A stretch of DNA of 34,807 nt from an uncultured Clostridia bacterium (lineage in GTDB: Bacteria > Bacillota > Clostridia > TANB77 > CAG-508), in the NCBI GenBank assembly GCA_944390295.1, contig CALXPV010000010.1:1-34807 (forward strand), written 5' to 3'. This document shows, one piece after another, positions 23,760 through 31,956 of this stretch; position 1 is the stretch's first letter; every line of letters starts with the position of its first letter. The notes under the pieces were generated by a model that was not told the DNA's origin, made no database searches, and saw nothing but the letters and a program-made list of their open reading frames with translations. The position numbers and the translations under genes are program-made.

Positions 23760-25379
23760 TTATATTGCTTTTCTTAATTCTTGTGCATGTTTTATTGATA
23801 TGTCTGATACTATTCCACTTGATATTCTTGCGATTTCTTGTATTACTTCTTCTTCGTTTAATTTTCTTATCTTTGTTGCTGTCTTTTCATTTTGTACTTC
23901 TTTATATATATAATAATTTGCATCGCCTTTTGCTGTAATACTTGCAAGGTGTGTAACTATTATGACTTGATGTTTCTTAGAAATTTTCTTTAGTTTTTCG
24001 CCTACTGCATTACCTGCTTTTCCACTTATACCTGTATCTATTTCATCAAAAATCAAAATTGGTACATCATCTACATCTGATAAAACAGTTTTTATTGCTA
24101 ACATTATTCTAGACATTTCTCCACCTGACGCAATTTTTATTAATGGCTTTTTATCTTCTCCTCTGTTTGTAGCAATCATAAATTCTACTTCATCTGTACC
24201 ATCTTTATTAAAATCTACTTCTGTTATTTTTACTTCAAATCTAGCATTTTGCATTTCTAAATCTGCTAATTCATTATTAATTTTTTCTGATAATAGCTTA
24301 GCTTTTTCTTCTCTATTAGAATGTAATTTCTCTGCAATTTCTAGCATATCGGTCTTTATTTGTTCTATTTCTTTTTGGATTTCATTATTTCTTTCATCAG
24401 AAGATTCTATCTTTCCAATCTCTTCTGAAATTTCATTTTTATATTCTAAAATTTCATCTATGCTATTACCATATTTTCTTTTTAGATTGTTAATTTCGTC
24501 TAATCTATTTTCTACAGAATTTCTTTCTTCTTCATCAAAATAAATATCTGAATTAAAATGACTTAAATCTATAGAAATTTCTTGTAAATCATAGTAATTA
24601 CTTTTTAATGAATTTAATGTTTTTTGATATTTTATATTTATATCTTCTATTCTTTCTAAATTTCTTATAGCTATACTTATTGCATTTAAAGCATTTTCAT
24701 TTATCTGAATATCTGCTTCATTTATATTTTTTGATATTTTTTCTGAATTTATTATTAGTTTTCTTTGTTCTTCTAATTCTATATCTTCATTACGCTTTAG
24801 AGATGCATCTTCTATTTCATTTAATTGATAATATAATAAATCTAATTTACGTCTTTTTTCTTTTTCATCGCCATAATTTTCTTTTAATTCTTTATTAAGT
24901 TCTAAATATTTATTATATTTTTCTGAATATTTTTTCTTTAAAGTTATAAAATCTTTTCCTAAAAATTTATCTAAATATTTAATATGATTTTCTTTATTTA
25001 ATAGGTTTTGATTATCATTTTGACCATGAATATTTATTATATTTGCCATAAAGTCTTTTAATTCTGTTACAGTAACAAGTCTACCATTTATTCTACATGT
25101 ATTTCTTCCATTTTCGAAAATTTCACGTGATATAATTATATTTCCATCAATTGCTTTTTCATCATCTGGTAAATATATGCTAACTTCTACAAAAGAGTAG
25201 TTTTCACCTTTTCTTATCATTTCTTTTGAAAATCTTCCTCCAGCAATTATTCCTAGAGCATCTATTATAAGACTTTTACCTGCACCTGTTTCTCCTGTTA
25301 AAATATTAAAACCTTTGGAAAAATCTATTGTTAATTCATTAATAATACCTATATTTTTTATATGTAATGTAGATACCAT
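23760..25379 (-). CDS. recN: DNA repair protein RecN
   Basis: A 539-residue SMC-like ATPase recruited to double-strand breaks. Walker A GETGAGKS is at 29-36. A long coiled-coil arm (about 150-380) has paired heptad-rich segments, followed by the ABC signature SGGEMSRIMLAIK and Walker B PILIFDEIDTGISG. The start MVSTLHIKNIGIINEL is typical, and GAGGTG precedes the ATG. It is slightly shorter than the usual 550-570, from a shorter arm. It lies 11 bp after tlyA, a pairing common in Firmicutes. Confidence 0.96.
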   Translation of the reverse strand: MVSTLHIKNIGIINELTIDFSKGFNILTGETGAGKSLIIDALGIIAGGRFSKEMIRKGENYSFVEVSIYLPDDEKAIDGNIIISREIFENGRNTCRINGRLVTVTELKDFMANIINIHGQNDNQNLLNKENHIKYLDKFLGKDFITLKKKYSEKYNKYLELNKELKENYGDEKEKRRKLDLLYYQLNEIEDASLKRNEDIELEEQRKLIINSEKISKNINEADIQINENALNAISIAIRNLERIEDINIKYQKTLNSLKSNYYDLQEISIDLSHFNSDIYFDEEERNSVENRLDEINNLKRKYGNSIDEILEYKNEISEEIGKIESSDERNNEIQKEIEQIKTDMLEIAEKLHSNREEKAKLLSEKINNELADLEMQNARFEVKITEVDFNKDGTDEVEFMIATNRGEDKKPLIKIASGGEMSRIMLAIKTVLSDVDDVPILIFDEIDTGISGKAGNAVGEKLKKISKKHQVIIVTHLASITAKGDANYYIYKEVQNEKTATKIRKLNEEEVIQEIARISSGIVSDISIKHAQELRKAI

Positions 25380-25390
25380 TTTACACCTCT

Positions 25391-26206
25391 TTATTTTAAT
25401 TCTTTATTTGCTTTTGTAGTTACTAAAACTATCTCATTTTTCATTTTATATAAATCTAATAAATTGTTTTCGTTTCTTTCTAAATATAGCAAATATTCTA
25501 TATTTCCCGCTGGTCCTTTTATTGGTGAATAAGTTAAATTTATTATTTTAAAACCAAGTTTATTTGCAAATATTATTATATTTTGTATAACCTTTTGATG
25601 TACTTTTATATCTTTTACAACTCCATTTTTGTTTAAATTAACTTTACCAGCTTCAAATTGTGGTTTTATAAGTATAACTGATTTACCTTTAATTTTTAGC
25701 ATTTCATATATTTTAGGTAATACATGTGTTTCTGATATAAAAGAAACATCTGAACTTATAAAGTCTATTTTTTCTATTTCGTTTGTATCTATTTCTTTTA
25801 TATTTGTACCTTCCATGTTTACAACTTTTTCATCTTGCAAAAGTTTGTTATCTAGTTGAGCATGTCCTACATCTATTGCATAAACCTTATCTGCTCCGTT
25901 TTGTAACATACAATCTGTAAAACCACCTGTTGATGCTCCTATATCTGCACATATTTTTCCTTTTAAATTTATTGAAAATTCTTGGATTGCTCTTTCTAGT
26001 TTTAATCCACCACGACTTACATAATTTAACCCTTGACCTTTTATTTCTATTTTGTCGTCATTACTTATAACTTTATTGGATTTTTTTATTTGTATACTAT
26101 TTACATATACATTGCCATTTTCTATTGCAAATTTGGCTTTTTGCCTTGTGGTAAATAACCCTCTTTTAACTAAAGCACTATCTATTCTTTCTTTACTTTC
26201 TATCAT
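25391..26206 (-). CDS. tlyA: TlyA-family rRNA 2'-O-methyltransferase / hemolysin-like protein
   Basis: A 271-residue protein with an N-terminal S4 RNA-binding domain (about 5-66: RIDSALVKRGLFTTRQKA) and a C-terminal FtsJ/RrmJ-type methyltransferase with the SAM motif DIGASTGGFTD (88-98). Family members methylate 2'-OH of ribosomal RNA (C1409 of 16S and/or C1920 of 23S). The old hemolysin label is not supported by any export signal here. A GAGGAATG site precedes the ATG. It heads the tlyA-recN operon under a near-consensus promoter. Confidence 0.93.
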   Translation of the reverse strand: MIESKERIDSALVKRGLFTTRQKAKFAIENGNVYVNSIQIKKSNKVISNDDKIEIKGQGLNYVSRGGLKLERAIQEFSINLKGKICADIGASTGGFTDCMLQNGADKVYAIDVGHAQLDNKLLQDEKVVNMEGTNIKEIDTNEIEKIDFISSDVSFISETHVLPKIYEMLKIKGKSVILIKPQFEAGKVNLNKNGVVKDIKVHQKVIQNIIIFANKLGFKIINLTYSPIKGPAGNIEYLLYLERNENNLLDLYKMKNEIVLVTTKANKELK

Positions 26207-26242
26207 TTCATTCCTCGTTTCTAAAACTTTTGTTCGCTATTT

Positions 26243-26270
26243 ATTATATAATATTCTGTTATTTTGTCAA
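26243..26270 (-). promoter_or_regulatory. Sigma-A promoter of tlyA-recN
   Basis: TTGACA (26270-26265), 16-bp spacer, TATAAT (26248-26243) on the minus strand. Confidence 0.8.
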
Positions 26271-26304
26271 TAGTTTTATATTCAAATTTAATAATTTTTA
26301 TTTC

Positions 26305-26333
26305 TTGACTATAACAATATTTTGTGATATAAA
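26305..26333 (+). promoter_or_regulatory. Promoter of tRNA-Glu
   Basis: TTGACT (26305-26310), 17-bp spacer, TATAAA (26328-26333), about 18 bp before the mature tRNA 5' end. Confidence 0.7.
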
Positions 26334-26351
26334 TTATTAGACTTATATTTT

Positions 26352-26426
26352 GGCCCGTTGGTCAAGCGGTTAAGACGCAGCCCTCTCAAGGCTGAATCAT
26401 GGGTTCGATTCCCGTACGGGTCACCA
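26352..26426 (+). tRNA. tRNA-Glu, anticodon CUC
   Basis: A complete cloverleaf: acceptor GGCCCGT/ACGGGTC, D arm with GTCAAGCGGTTAAGAC, anticodon stem CAGCC/GGCTG around the loop CTCTCAA (anticodon CTC, reads GAG), T arm GGGTTCGATTCCC, and encoded CCA. The body resembles Firmicutes tRNA-Glu. In an AT-rich genome GAG is probably the minor Glu codon, so this would supplement a UUC isoacceptor elsewhere. Confidence 0.95.
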
Positions 26427-26429
26427 AAT

Positions 26430-26465
26430 AAAGCATTACTATTTTTAGTAATGCTTTTCTTTTTG
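26430..26465 (+). terminator. Intrinsic terminator of tRNA-Glu
   Basis: AAAGCATTACTA, loop TTTT, TAGTAATGCTTTT followed by CTTTTTG, four bases after the tRNA CCA end. Confidence 0.85.
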
Positions 26466-26488
26466 TTTTCTTATACAAAATAATATGA

Positions 26489-26494
26489 TATAAT
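26489..26494 (+). promoter_or_regulatory. Extended -10 promoter of the 71-residue membrane protein gene
   Basis: TGATATAAT, a TGn-extended -10, at 26486-26494, with no clear -35. It lies about 38 bp before the ATG. Confidence 0.5.
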
Positions 26495-26531
26495 AGATGT
26501 CATCAATTGTCGAAAGGAAAGGAGAATTGCA

Positions 26532-26747
26532 ATGGAATTCTTATTAGTAATCTTACTGTTAGCACTGCTTTTGTATTTAGGGCTAATCTCTATTATTTTT
26601 GCAGTCACCATCTGCGTTTGCTTTGTAGCCAACTACATTATAAACGCACTTTTCAACCTTGATGACAGATCATCTTCTCTTGAACGGTTTGTCATACTTG
26701 TAGTAAAAATAGTTGTTTTTGCAGCCATTTTTAAATTTTTCTTCTAA
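26532..26747 (+). CDS. Small hydrophobic membrane protein, unrecognised
   Basis: A 71-residue protein with two hydrophobic stretches (about 3-40 and 52-71) separated by the polar stretch NLDDRSSSLERF, consistent with a two-segment membrane protein. I do not recognise a family. The gene is well supported: AAGGAG lies 7 nt before the ATG, an extended -10 lies upstream and a terminator follows. Codon use (ACGG, TGCG, GACAG stretches) is a little richer in G+C than neighbours. It sits alone between a tRNA and sspH, a typical place for acquired small genes. Confidence 0.65.
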   Translation: MEFLLVILLLALLLYLGLISIIFAVTICVCFVANYIINALFNLDDRSSSLERFVILVVKIVVFAAIFKFFF

Positions 26748-26762
26748 TGGCTACACAACTTT

Positions 26763-26794
26763 CCCTTGTAGTTCACTGCAGGGGTTTTCTTTTT
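26763..26794 (+). terminator. Intrinsic terminator of the small membrane protein gene
   Basis: CCCTTGTAG, loop TTCA, CTGCAGGGG (nine pairs including two G-U), followed by TTTTCTTTTT. Confidence 0.8.
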
Positions 26795-26818
26795 ATATAT
26801 GAAAGATCGAAGATTTTT

Positions 26819-26870
26819 ATGTATATAACAAGGCCGAAGTTTCCTATATTCGTGCGATTGCGAAGCAATC
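26819..26870. repeat. Diverged copy B of an intergenic repeat
   Basis: Related by eye to 23711-23758. It includes the hairpin GATTGC-GAA-GCAATC and short CGAAG words recurring in the flanking sequence. The stretch 26795-26960 has no gene. Confidence 0.45.
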
Positions 26871-26975
26871 TGTACATGTGGCAAAGCCAACTTCTCTTAT
26901 TATAATAATTAAATTTGGAATATTTTTCTTTTCTTTGGATATATTTTTAGTACAAGTTTATCAAAGGAGGTTTTT

Positions 26976-27158
26976 ATGAATTCTGCTAGAATACACGAGC
27001 TTTTAAAAAATAAGTCAAAAAGTGAAGTTTTTTATGACGAAAGACCTGTATGGATACAAGAAGTTAATAATAACATAGCCAAAGTTGGATTTATTGATAA
27101 TTTTGAAGAAAAAGATGTACTTATAGACGATTTATATGAAAAAAATTTATATAATTAA
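26976..27158 (+). CDS. sspH: Small acid-soluble spore protein, H-type
   Basis: A 60-residue protein. The order RIHELLKN, then VFYDERPVWIQEV, then AKVGFIDN and a closing IDDLYEK matches the H-type SASP family (starts like RAqEIl, then VtYnGkPVWIeeV, ends in VpvseLeE), which is made late in the forespore and packed in the spore core. An AAAGGAGG site precedes the ATG. A GAATA at 26918-26922 could be a forespore sigma factor -35, but the -10 is unclear. A bidirectional terminator follows. It implies that the host sporulates or descends from a sporulating lineage. Confidence 0.8.
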   Translation: MNSARIHELLKNKSKSEVFYDERPVWIQEVNNNIAKVGFIDNFEEKDVLIDDLYEKNLYN

Positions 27159-27203
27159 GTCATTATCAAAATCTTAGATTCTGCTTGGTAGGCTATAACG
27201 GTT

Positions 27204-27233
27204 AAAAAAGCTGTTACTAAAAACAGCTTTTTT
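27204..27233. terminator. Bidirectional terminator between sspH and the TPM gene
   Basis: AAAAAAGCTGTT, loop ACTAAA, AACAGCTTTTTT; A and T runs on both sides serve the two convergent genes. Confidence 0.85.
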
Positions 27234-27250
27234 ACATTTATTTTTATATT

Positions 27251-28006
27251 TTAAAAACTTCTTGAAGAGCCTCCTCCTCCAGAAGATCCACCTCCACCGA
27301 AAGAACCTCCTCCAAAAGAAGAGCCACCACCGAAACCTCCTCGTGGTCCTCCAAATCCTCCGATAAAGAATATTCCATGTCTTCCTGTAAAAAATATTAT
27401 AAAAATTACAAATATAAACATTATTAAATGTGGCATTAAAGACGTAGCATTATTACTAGATGTTCCAACTACATTTCCTTCTTCTGCTCCTTCTATTGTT
27501 ATCCCATATTCGTTTTCTACTTCTTTTAAAACAGCATTAAATCCATTTGTTATCCCTTCATTAAAATTGTTTTCTCTTAAATATGGAATTATATATTCAT
27601 CCTGAATTCTACCTGTTTTCCCGTCAGTCAAAACACCTTCTAATCCATAGCCAACTTCTATTCTAAATTCTCTTTCTTCTAATGCGCATAATAGTAATAC
27701 ACCATTATTTTTTTCTTTATCACCTATTCCATATTCTCTAAAAAGCTCTGTAGCATATTCTTCTATAGCTTCTCCTTCTAGGTTTTCTACAGTAACTACT
27801 ACAATTTGTGCACCAGTTTTTTCTTCTAAGCTTTTGTTCATATTTATTATATAATCTTCATTGTTTGCATCAATTAAATTTGCAGAATCATTCACATAGA
27901 ATTCACTAGTCTTAGAAACAATCCCATATGAAGTACTTGCTAAGTTTAATATCAGTATTATAATTACAAAACTTATTATTAATTTAATTTTTTTATTAAG
28001 CTTCAT
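27251..28006 (-). CDS. TPM-domain (YgcG-like) membrane protein
   Basis: About 251 residues: an N-terminal hydrophobic segment (KLIISFVIIILILNLAS), an extracytoplasmic TPM domain (FYVNDSANLID...TGAQIVVVTVENLEG...EFRIEVGYGLEGVLTDGKTG), a second membrane segment (LIMFIFVIFIIFF) and a Gly/Ser-rich tail ending in SRSF. TPM proteins are paired with LemA across bacteria and linked to envelope maintenance; the reaction is unclear. The ATG at 28006 lies inside the end of lemA. An in-frame TTG at 28015 is 8 nt from the GGAGGT embedded in lemA and may be the true start. Confidence 0.85.
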   Translation of the reverse strand: MKLNKKIKLIISFVIIILILNLASTSYGIVSKTSEFYVNDSANLIDANNEDYIINMNKSLEEKTGAQIVVVTVENLEGEAIEEYATELFREYGIGDKEKNNGVLLLCALEEREFRIEVGYGLEGVLTDGKTGRIQDEYIIPYLRENNFNEGITNGFNAVLKEVENEYGITIEGAEEGNVVGTSSNNATSLMPHLIMFIFVIFIIFFTGRHGIFFIGGFGGPRGGFGGGSSFGGGSFGGGGSSGGGGSSRSF

Positions 28007-28568
28007 TAAAGTCAACTGTTGGTACCTCCTCGCTTCCTTCTGTTGCTTGGAAGTATTCCTTTTCCTCAAAACCAAACATACCAGATATTATATTAGTTGG
28101 AAATCTTTTTATTTTTGAATTATATTCTTTTACTGCATCATTATAATCTTTTCTTGCTGTAGCTATACGATTTTCTGTTCCTGCTAATTCATCTTGTAAA
28201 TTAATAAAATTTTCTGATGATTTTAAATCTGGATAATTTTCTACAACTACTAATAAATTATTTAATGCATTTGTTAATTCTTGATCTGCATTTGCTTTAT
28301 CTGCTACTGTTGTTGCTCCGCTTAATTTAGCTCTTGCTTCTGTTACAGAATCTATTACAGATTGTTCTTGATTAGTATATCCTTTTACTGTATTTACTAA
28401 ATTTGGTATTAAATCTGCTCTTCTTTGTAACATAGTATCTATAGTTGCAAATTTATTATCTACTTCTTCTGATAATCCTACAACTCCATTATAACTTGAT
28501 GCAACACCTATTATAATAATTAATAAGATTGCTAATACTGCAATAATTGCTATTGTGCTTTTTTTCAT
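27996..28568 (-). CDS. lemA: LemA family protein
   Basis: A 190-residue membrane-anchored protein: one N-terminal hydrophobic segment (5-25), then a mostly helical domain with the LemA signatures YNGVVGLSEEVDNKFATID, LQRRADLIPNLVNTVKGY, and the tail YNSKIKRFPTNIISGMFGFEEKEYFQA. The length is typical. The function is unknown in general, but LemA is regularly beside TPM-domain proteins, as here, where the genes overlap. An AGGAGGAATT site precedes the ATG. Confidence 0.92.
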   Translation of the reverse strand: MKKSTIAIIAVLAILLIIIIGVASSYNGVVGLSEEVDNKFATIDTMLQRRADLIPNLVNTVKGYTNQEQSVIDSVTEARAKLSGATTVADKANADQELTNALNNLLVVVENYPDLKSSENFINLQDELAGTENRIATARKDYNDAVKEYNSKIKRFPTNIISGMFGFEEKEYFQATEGSEEVPTVDFNEA

Positions 28569-28596
28569 TTTAATTCCTCCTAATTTATATTAATAT

Positions 28597-28633
28597 AACC
28601 GCTACACAAGAACTTTATTCTTATGTAACGGTT
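28597..28633 (-). terminator. 16-bp hairpin between the M23 gene and lemA
   Basis: On the minus-strand RNA AACCGTTACATAAGAA and TTCTTGTGTAGCGGTT pair along all 16 positions with three G-U pairs; the loop is 5 nt. No long U-run follows (ATATTAATAT), so it may be a weak terminator or processing site after the M23 gene. Confidence 0.5.
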
Positions 28634-28643
28634 TATATGTAAC

Positions 28644-29831
28644 TTATGGTAAATAATTTAATGGATTTACTCTATTGCTATATCCTCCTGGTGATTTTCT
28701 TACTTCAAAGTGAAGGTGTGGTCCAGTTGAATTACCTGTATTTCCTGAATACATTATCAAGTCCCCTTGATTTACTTCTTGACCAACTTTTGCAACCAAA
28801 GAAGAACCATGTGCATATAATGTATATAAACCATTATAATGTTTTATTTTAATGTAATATCCATAACTATCAGATCCACCCCATGTTGATGTTACAACAA
28901 TTCCGTCTGCTGCAGCATATACTGGTGTTCCTGTTGATACTCCAAAATCAACTGCTCCGTGATATTTTCCACTAGAATAATACATTGTTGCAGTAATACG
29001 ACCTGAAGTTACTGGACGTATAAATCCTTTTGAACTTACACTACCTCCTGATGAACTTGATCCTGAAGAACCGCTATTTGAACCATGGTTTTTTTCTGCT
29101 TCTTCTATTTTATGTTTTAGTGCTTCTTCTTGTGCTTTTTCCTTTGCATCAAGCTCTTTCATTTTCTTTTCATAAGCTTCTATATCTTCTTCTAAATCAT
29201 GTGACTCTTCAGTTAAGCTTTCTACTTTTGCTTCTTCTTTGTTTTTAGCTTTATTTAATTTTGTTTGAATTGATTCTTGTTCTTCTTTCTTTTTTTCTAC
29301 TTCGTCTAAACTTGCATTTAGTTTATTTTTAGTTTCTTCTATTTCTTTTTTATCTGCTTCTAGGCCTTCGATAAGTTCTTTATCTGCTTCTGTTACAGTT
29401 TCTACCATATAATATTTAGAAATAAAATCTGTTATGTCTGCAGAAGAAAGTAATACATCAAGATATGTTGTTTCTCCATTTTCATACATTGTAATTAATC
29501 TTTGGTCTAATAAATCTTGTTTTTCTTGTCTTTCTTTTTCTAATTTATCTAGTTTTTCTTGCATTTCTTTTATTTCTTTTTGCTTTTGCTCAATTTCATC
29601 TTTTAAAGAATTTATTTCTTTCTCATATTCTGCTATTTGCGATTTTAAATCATCAACTTTATTTTGTGATTCTTCTTTTTGGCTGTTTACTTCATTTAGA
29701 CTTTCTTTAGTTTCCTTGATTTTTTTATTTAATTCACTTTTTTCACTTGCAAACGACATCATTGAAAATACGTTTATTGTAATCGATATAATTATTAGTG
29801 TTCCTATTATTTTTAGTCCTATTTTTTTCAT
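28644..29831 (-). CDS. Coiled-coil M23 peptidoglycan endopeptidase (PcsB/EnvC-like), paralogue 2
   Basis: A 395-residue exported protein. A signal peptide (about 1-29) is followed by a long Lys/Glu-rich coiled coil (30-250), a Gly/Ser linker and a C-terminal LytM/M23 domain. The zinc-site residues are intact: His291 and Asp295 (HGAVD), His341 (YAHG), and His374 in HLHFEV. The RLITMYENGETTYLDVLLSS segment (111-130) is shared with its neighbour. M23 coiled-coil proteins such as PcsB and EnvC are controlled by FtsEX and open septal peptidoglycan; the position behind ftsE-ftsX fits this. GGAGG lies about 12 nt before the ATG, which is long. Confidence 0.88.
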   Translation of the reverse strand: MKKIGLKIIGTLIIISITINVFSMMSFASEKSELNKKIKETKESLNEVNSQKEESQNKVDDLKSQIAEYEKEINSLKDEIEQKQKEIKEMQEKLDKLEKERQEKQDLLDQRLITMYENGETTYLDVLLSSADITDFISKYYMVETVTEADKELIEGLEADKKEIEETKNKLNASLDEVEKKKEEQESIQTKLNKAKNKEEAKVESLTEESHDLEEDIEAYEKKMKELDAKEKAQEEALKHKIEEAEKNHGSNSGSSGSSSSGGSVSSKGFIRPVTSGRITATMYYSSGKYHGAVDFGVSTGTPVYAAADGIVVTSTWGGSDSYGYYIKIKHYNGLYTLYAHGSSLVAKVGQEVNQGDLIMYSGNTGNSTGPHLHFEVRKSPGGYSNRVNPLNYLP

Positions 29832-29871
29832 TTTTAATCTTATCCTCCGTTATTTACCAAGTTTTTATACT

Positions 29872-31020
29872 TTAGTTTGTTACATATGGAAGTGGATCTA
29901 CTGGATCTCCATTTGTTCTTACTTCGAAGTGTAAATGATTTCCGGTTGAATAACCTGTAGAGCCTACTTTTAATATGACGTCTCCTTTTTTTACAGTTTG
30001 TCCTAATGTAACTGTTATTTCACTACCATGACCATATAATGTTGAAACTCCTCCACCATGGTCTATTATTACCATATTACCATATGCTGTATTACGTCCT
30101 GCTTTAACAACTACTCCATCATTCGCTGCAAGTACATCTGTTCCTTTTGGCGCAGGAATATCAATACCAGAATGAAGTTTGTATACTCCTGTTATTGGAT
30201 GTACTCTCATTTTAAATGTTGAACTTAATCTTGTATATCCTGGTAATGGCCAAAGCATTATTCCACCAACATAGTTTGGATTTACTATTAAACTATTTGA
30301 TGTAATTGACTGTATCTCAGCTTCAAGCTGATTTATTTGTGTTTGATATGCATCAATCTCTGATTGTATCTTCTTTTCTTGATCTGTTAATTGTGCAGTA
30401 TACGAATCTTTCATTACCTTTGTATTTTGCAAAATTATTGATGCTTTTTCCATCTCTTCCTTTGCTGTATTTATTTGATTTTTTTGTTCTTCTAATTTTT
30501 TTCTGTCTTCTTCTATTAATTTTTTCTGTCTTTCTATATCATCTAAAAAGTCTATATTTGAATCTGTTAAAATAGAAATTAGATAATAGCTTGATAAAAA
30601 TTCTGTAATACTTTTAGAACTTAATATTACATCTAGATATTCTGTTGAACCTGATTCATACACAGTTATTAATCTATCATCTAATAACTTTTTTTGTTTA
30701 TCATAATTTTCTTGTGCTTTGGCAATTTCTGATTCCATTTGTGTTATATTGTTTTGTAATTCTACTATTTGATTATTATAGTTCGTAATTTCTGTTTCAT
30801 ATTGTGCAATATTATTATTTAATTCTTGTATTTGGTTTAAATTTGTTGATAGCTCTTCTTGCACAGCTTGAAGTTGTGTCATTGCCATATCTTGATTTGC
30901 TTGTACTGCACTTTGCTCTTCTTGAAGATCATTTAAATCTTCTGCATATATGTATGAAAAATTTAACATTACTATTGTTATTAAAACAAGAGTTATTAAT
31001 GTTTTTAGAATTCTCTTCAT
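29872..31020 (-). CDS. Coiled-coil M23 peptidoglycan endopeptidase (PcsB/EnvC-like), paralogue 1
   Basis: A 382-residue exported protein: signal peptide (about 1-26), Gln/Asn/Glu-rich coiled coil (28-240) and M23 domain with His283 and Asp287 (HSGID), His331 (YGHG) and His364 (HLHFEV). It lies 15 bp after ftsX, in the position of PcsB-like partners, which the FtsX extracellular loop binds and FtsE ATPase activates. RLITVYESGSTEYLDVILSS (116-135) is nearly the same as in the next gene, so the two arose by duplication. The ribosome binding site is AAGGGG. Confidence 0.9.
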   Translation of the reverse strand: MKRILKTLITLVLITIVMLNFSYIYAEDLNDLQEEQSAVQANQDMAMTQLQAVQEELSTNLNQIQELNNNIAQYETEITNYNNQIVELQNNITQMESEIAKAQENYDKQKKLLDDRLITVYESGSTEYLDVILSSKSITEFLSSYYLISILTDSNIDFLDDIERQKKLIEEDRKKLEEQKNQINTAKEEMEKASIILQNTKVMKDSYTAQLTDQEKKIQSEIDAYQTQINQLEAEIQSITSNSLIVNPNYVGGIMLWPLPGYTRLSSTFKMRVHPITGVYKLHSGIDIPAPKGTDVLAANDGVVVKAGRNTAYGNMVIIDHGGGVSTLYGHGSEITVTLGQTVKKGDVILKVGSTGYSTGNHLHFEVRTNGDPVDPLPYVTN

Positions 31021-31035
31021 ATCTATACCCCTTAT

Positions 31036-31956
31036 TTATACTTTTAAATATCTACGCATAGAAATACAGCTTCCTAAAACACCTATTCCAATTCCTAGTA
31101 TTGCATATACAAGTACAATAAGTCCAAACATATCTGCAAATGTTAATAAACTAATATTCATTGCAGAAACAACTTGTGATTCTAATATTTTTCCAGCAAT
31201 TATATTGTAATTTATTCCTAAAATTATTATTGAAATTGCTGCTGATATAATTCCTATTATTATACCTTCTACAATAAATGGCCATCTTATGAAACTATTT
31301 GTTGCTCCAACATATTTCATAATAGATATTTCTTTTCTTCTTGCATGTACAGTAAGCTTTATTGTATTTGATATTATAAATATTGAAATTATAATTAATA
31401 TTACAAGAATAACACCTGTTATTATTCTAACACCATTTGCTAAATTAACTAATGTTGTTACAGTTTCATCTTTACTTGTAATATATTTTATTACTTGTTC
31501 ACTATCTGGCTTATCTTTATCATAATCATCAATTTTTTGTTGAACTTCTTTACTCTTAGTTAAGTCAGTTAGTGTTACTACATAAGAAGCTGGGAATATA
31601 TTATTTTCGTCATATCCTGATAATAAATCTTCTCTATCTTTAAATTGGCTTTTTAATTGATTTAAAGCATCTTCTTTAGATTTATATTCAACTGTATTTA
31701 CCCCATCTATATTTTTTATGTAGTCTTCTACCGCTTTTGTTTGGTCTTCTGAAATGTCATATAAGAATACTTGTATTCCTTGTTCATTTTCTATTTGTTG
31801 CATAATTCCGTTAATATTTTGAGTTATTACGAAAAACACACCAAATATTAACATTGTAAGTGCCATAATTATTATTGATGCACTTGATGATTTTTTGTTT
31901 TTAAATACGTTTCTAAAACCTTCTCCAATTAAATATGTTAATACATTATATCTCAC
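31036..31956 (-). CDS. ftsX: Cell division permease FtsX
   Basis: A 306-residue membrane protein with an N-terminal cytoplasmic stretch (LTYLIGEGFRNVFKNKKSS), one membrane segment, a large extracellular loop (about 50-175) and three more membrane segments, the FtsX layout. RRKEISIMKYVGATNSFIRWPF is the conserved cytoplasmic segment. It forms a complex with FtsE and relays ATPase-driven shape change to outside hydrolases. It starts with GTG, overlapping the ftsE stop by 4 nt (GTGA), so translation is coupled. Confidence 0.95.
   Translation of the reverse strand: MRYNVLTYLIGEGFRNVFKNKKSSSASIIIMALTMLIFGVFFVITQNINGIMQQIENEQGIQVFLYDISEDQTKAVEDYIKNIDGVNTVEYKSKEDALNQLKSQFKDREDLLSGYDENNIFPASYVVTLTDLTKSKEVQQKIDDYDKDKPDSEQVIKYITSKDETVTTLVNLANGVRIITGVILVILIIISIFIISNTIKLTVHARRKEISIMKYVGATNSFIRWPFIVEGIIIGIISAAISIIILGINYNIIAGKILESQVVSAMNISLLTFADMFGLIVLVYAILGIGIGVLGSCISMRRYLKV

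Noticed and set aside
25391..26206. Hemolysin function for TlyA
   Set aside because: The S4 plus FtsJ-type methyltransferase layout and lack of an export signal favour rRNA methylation.
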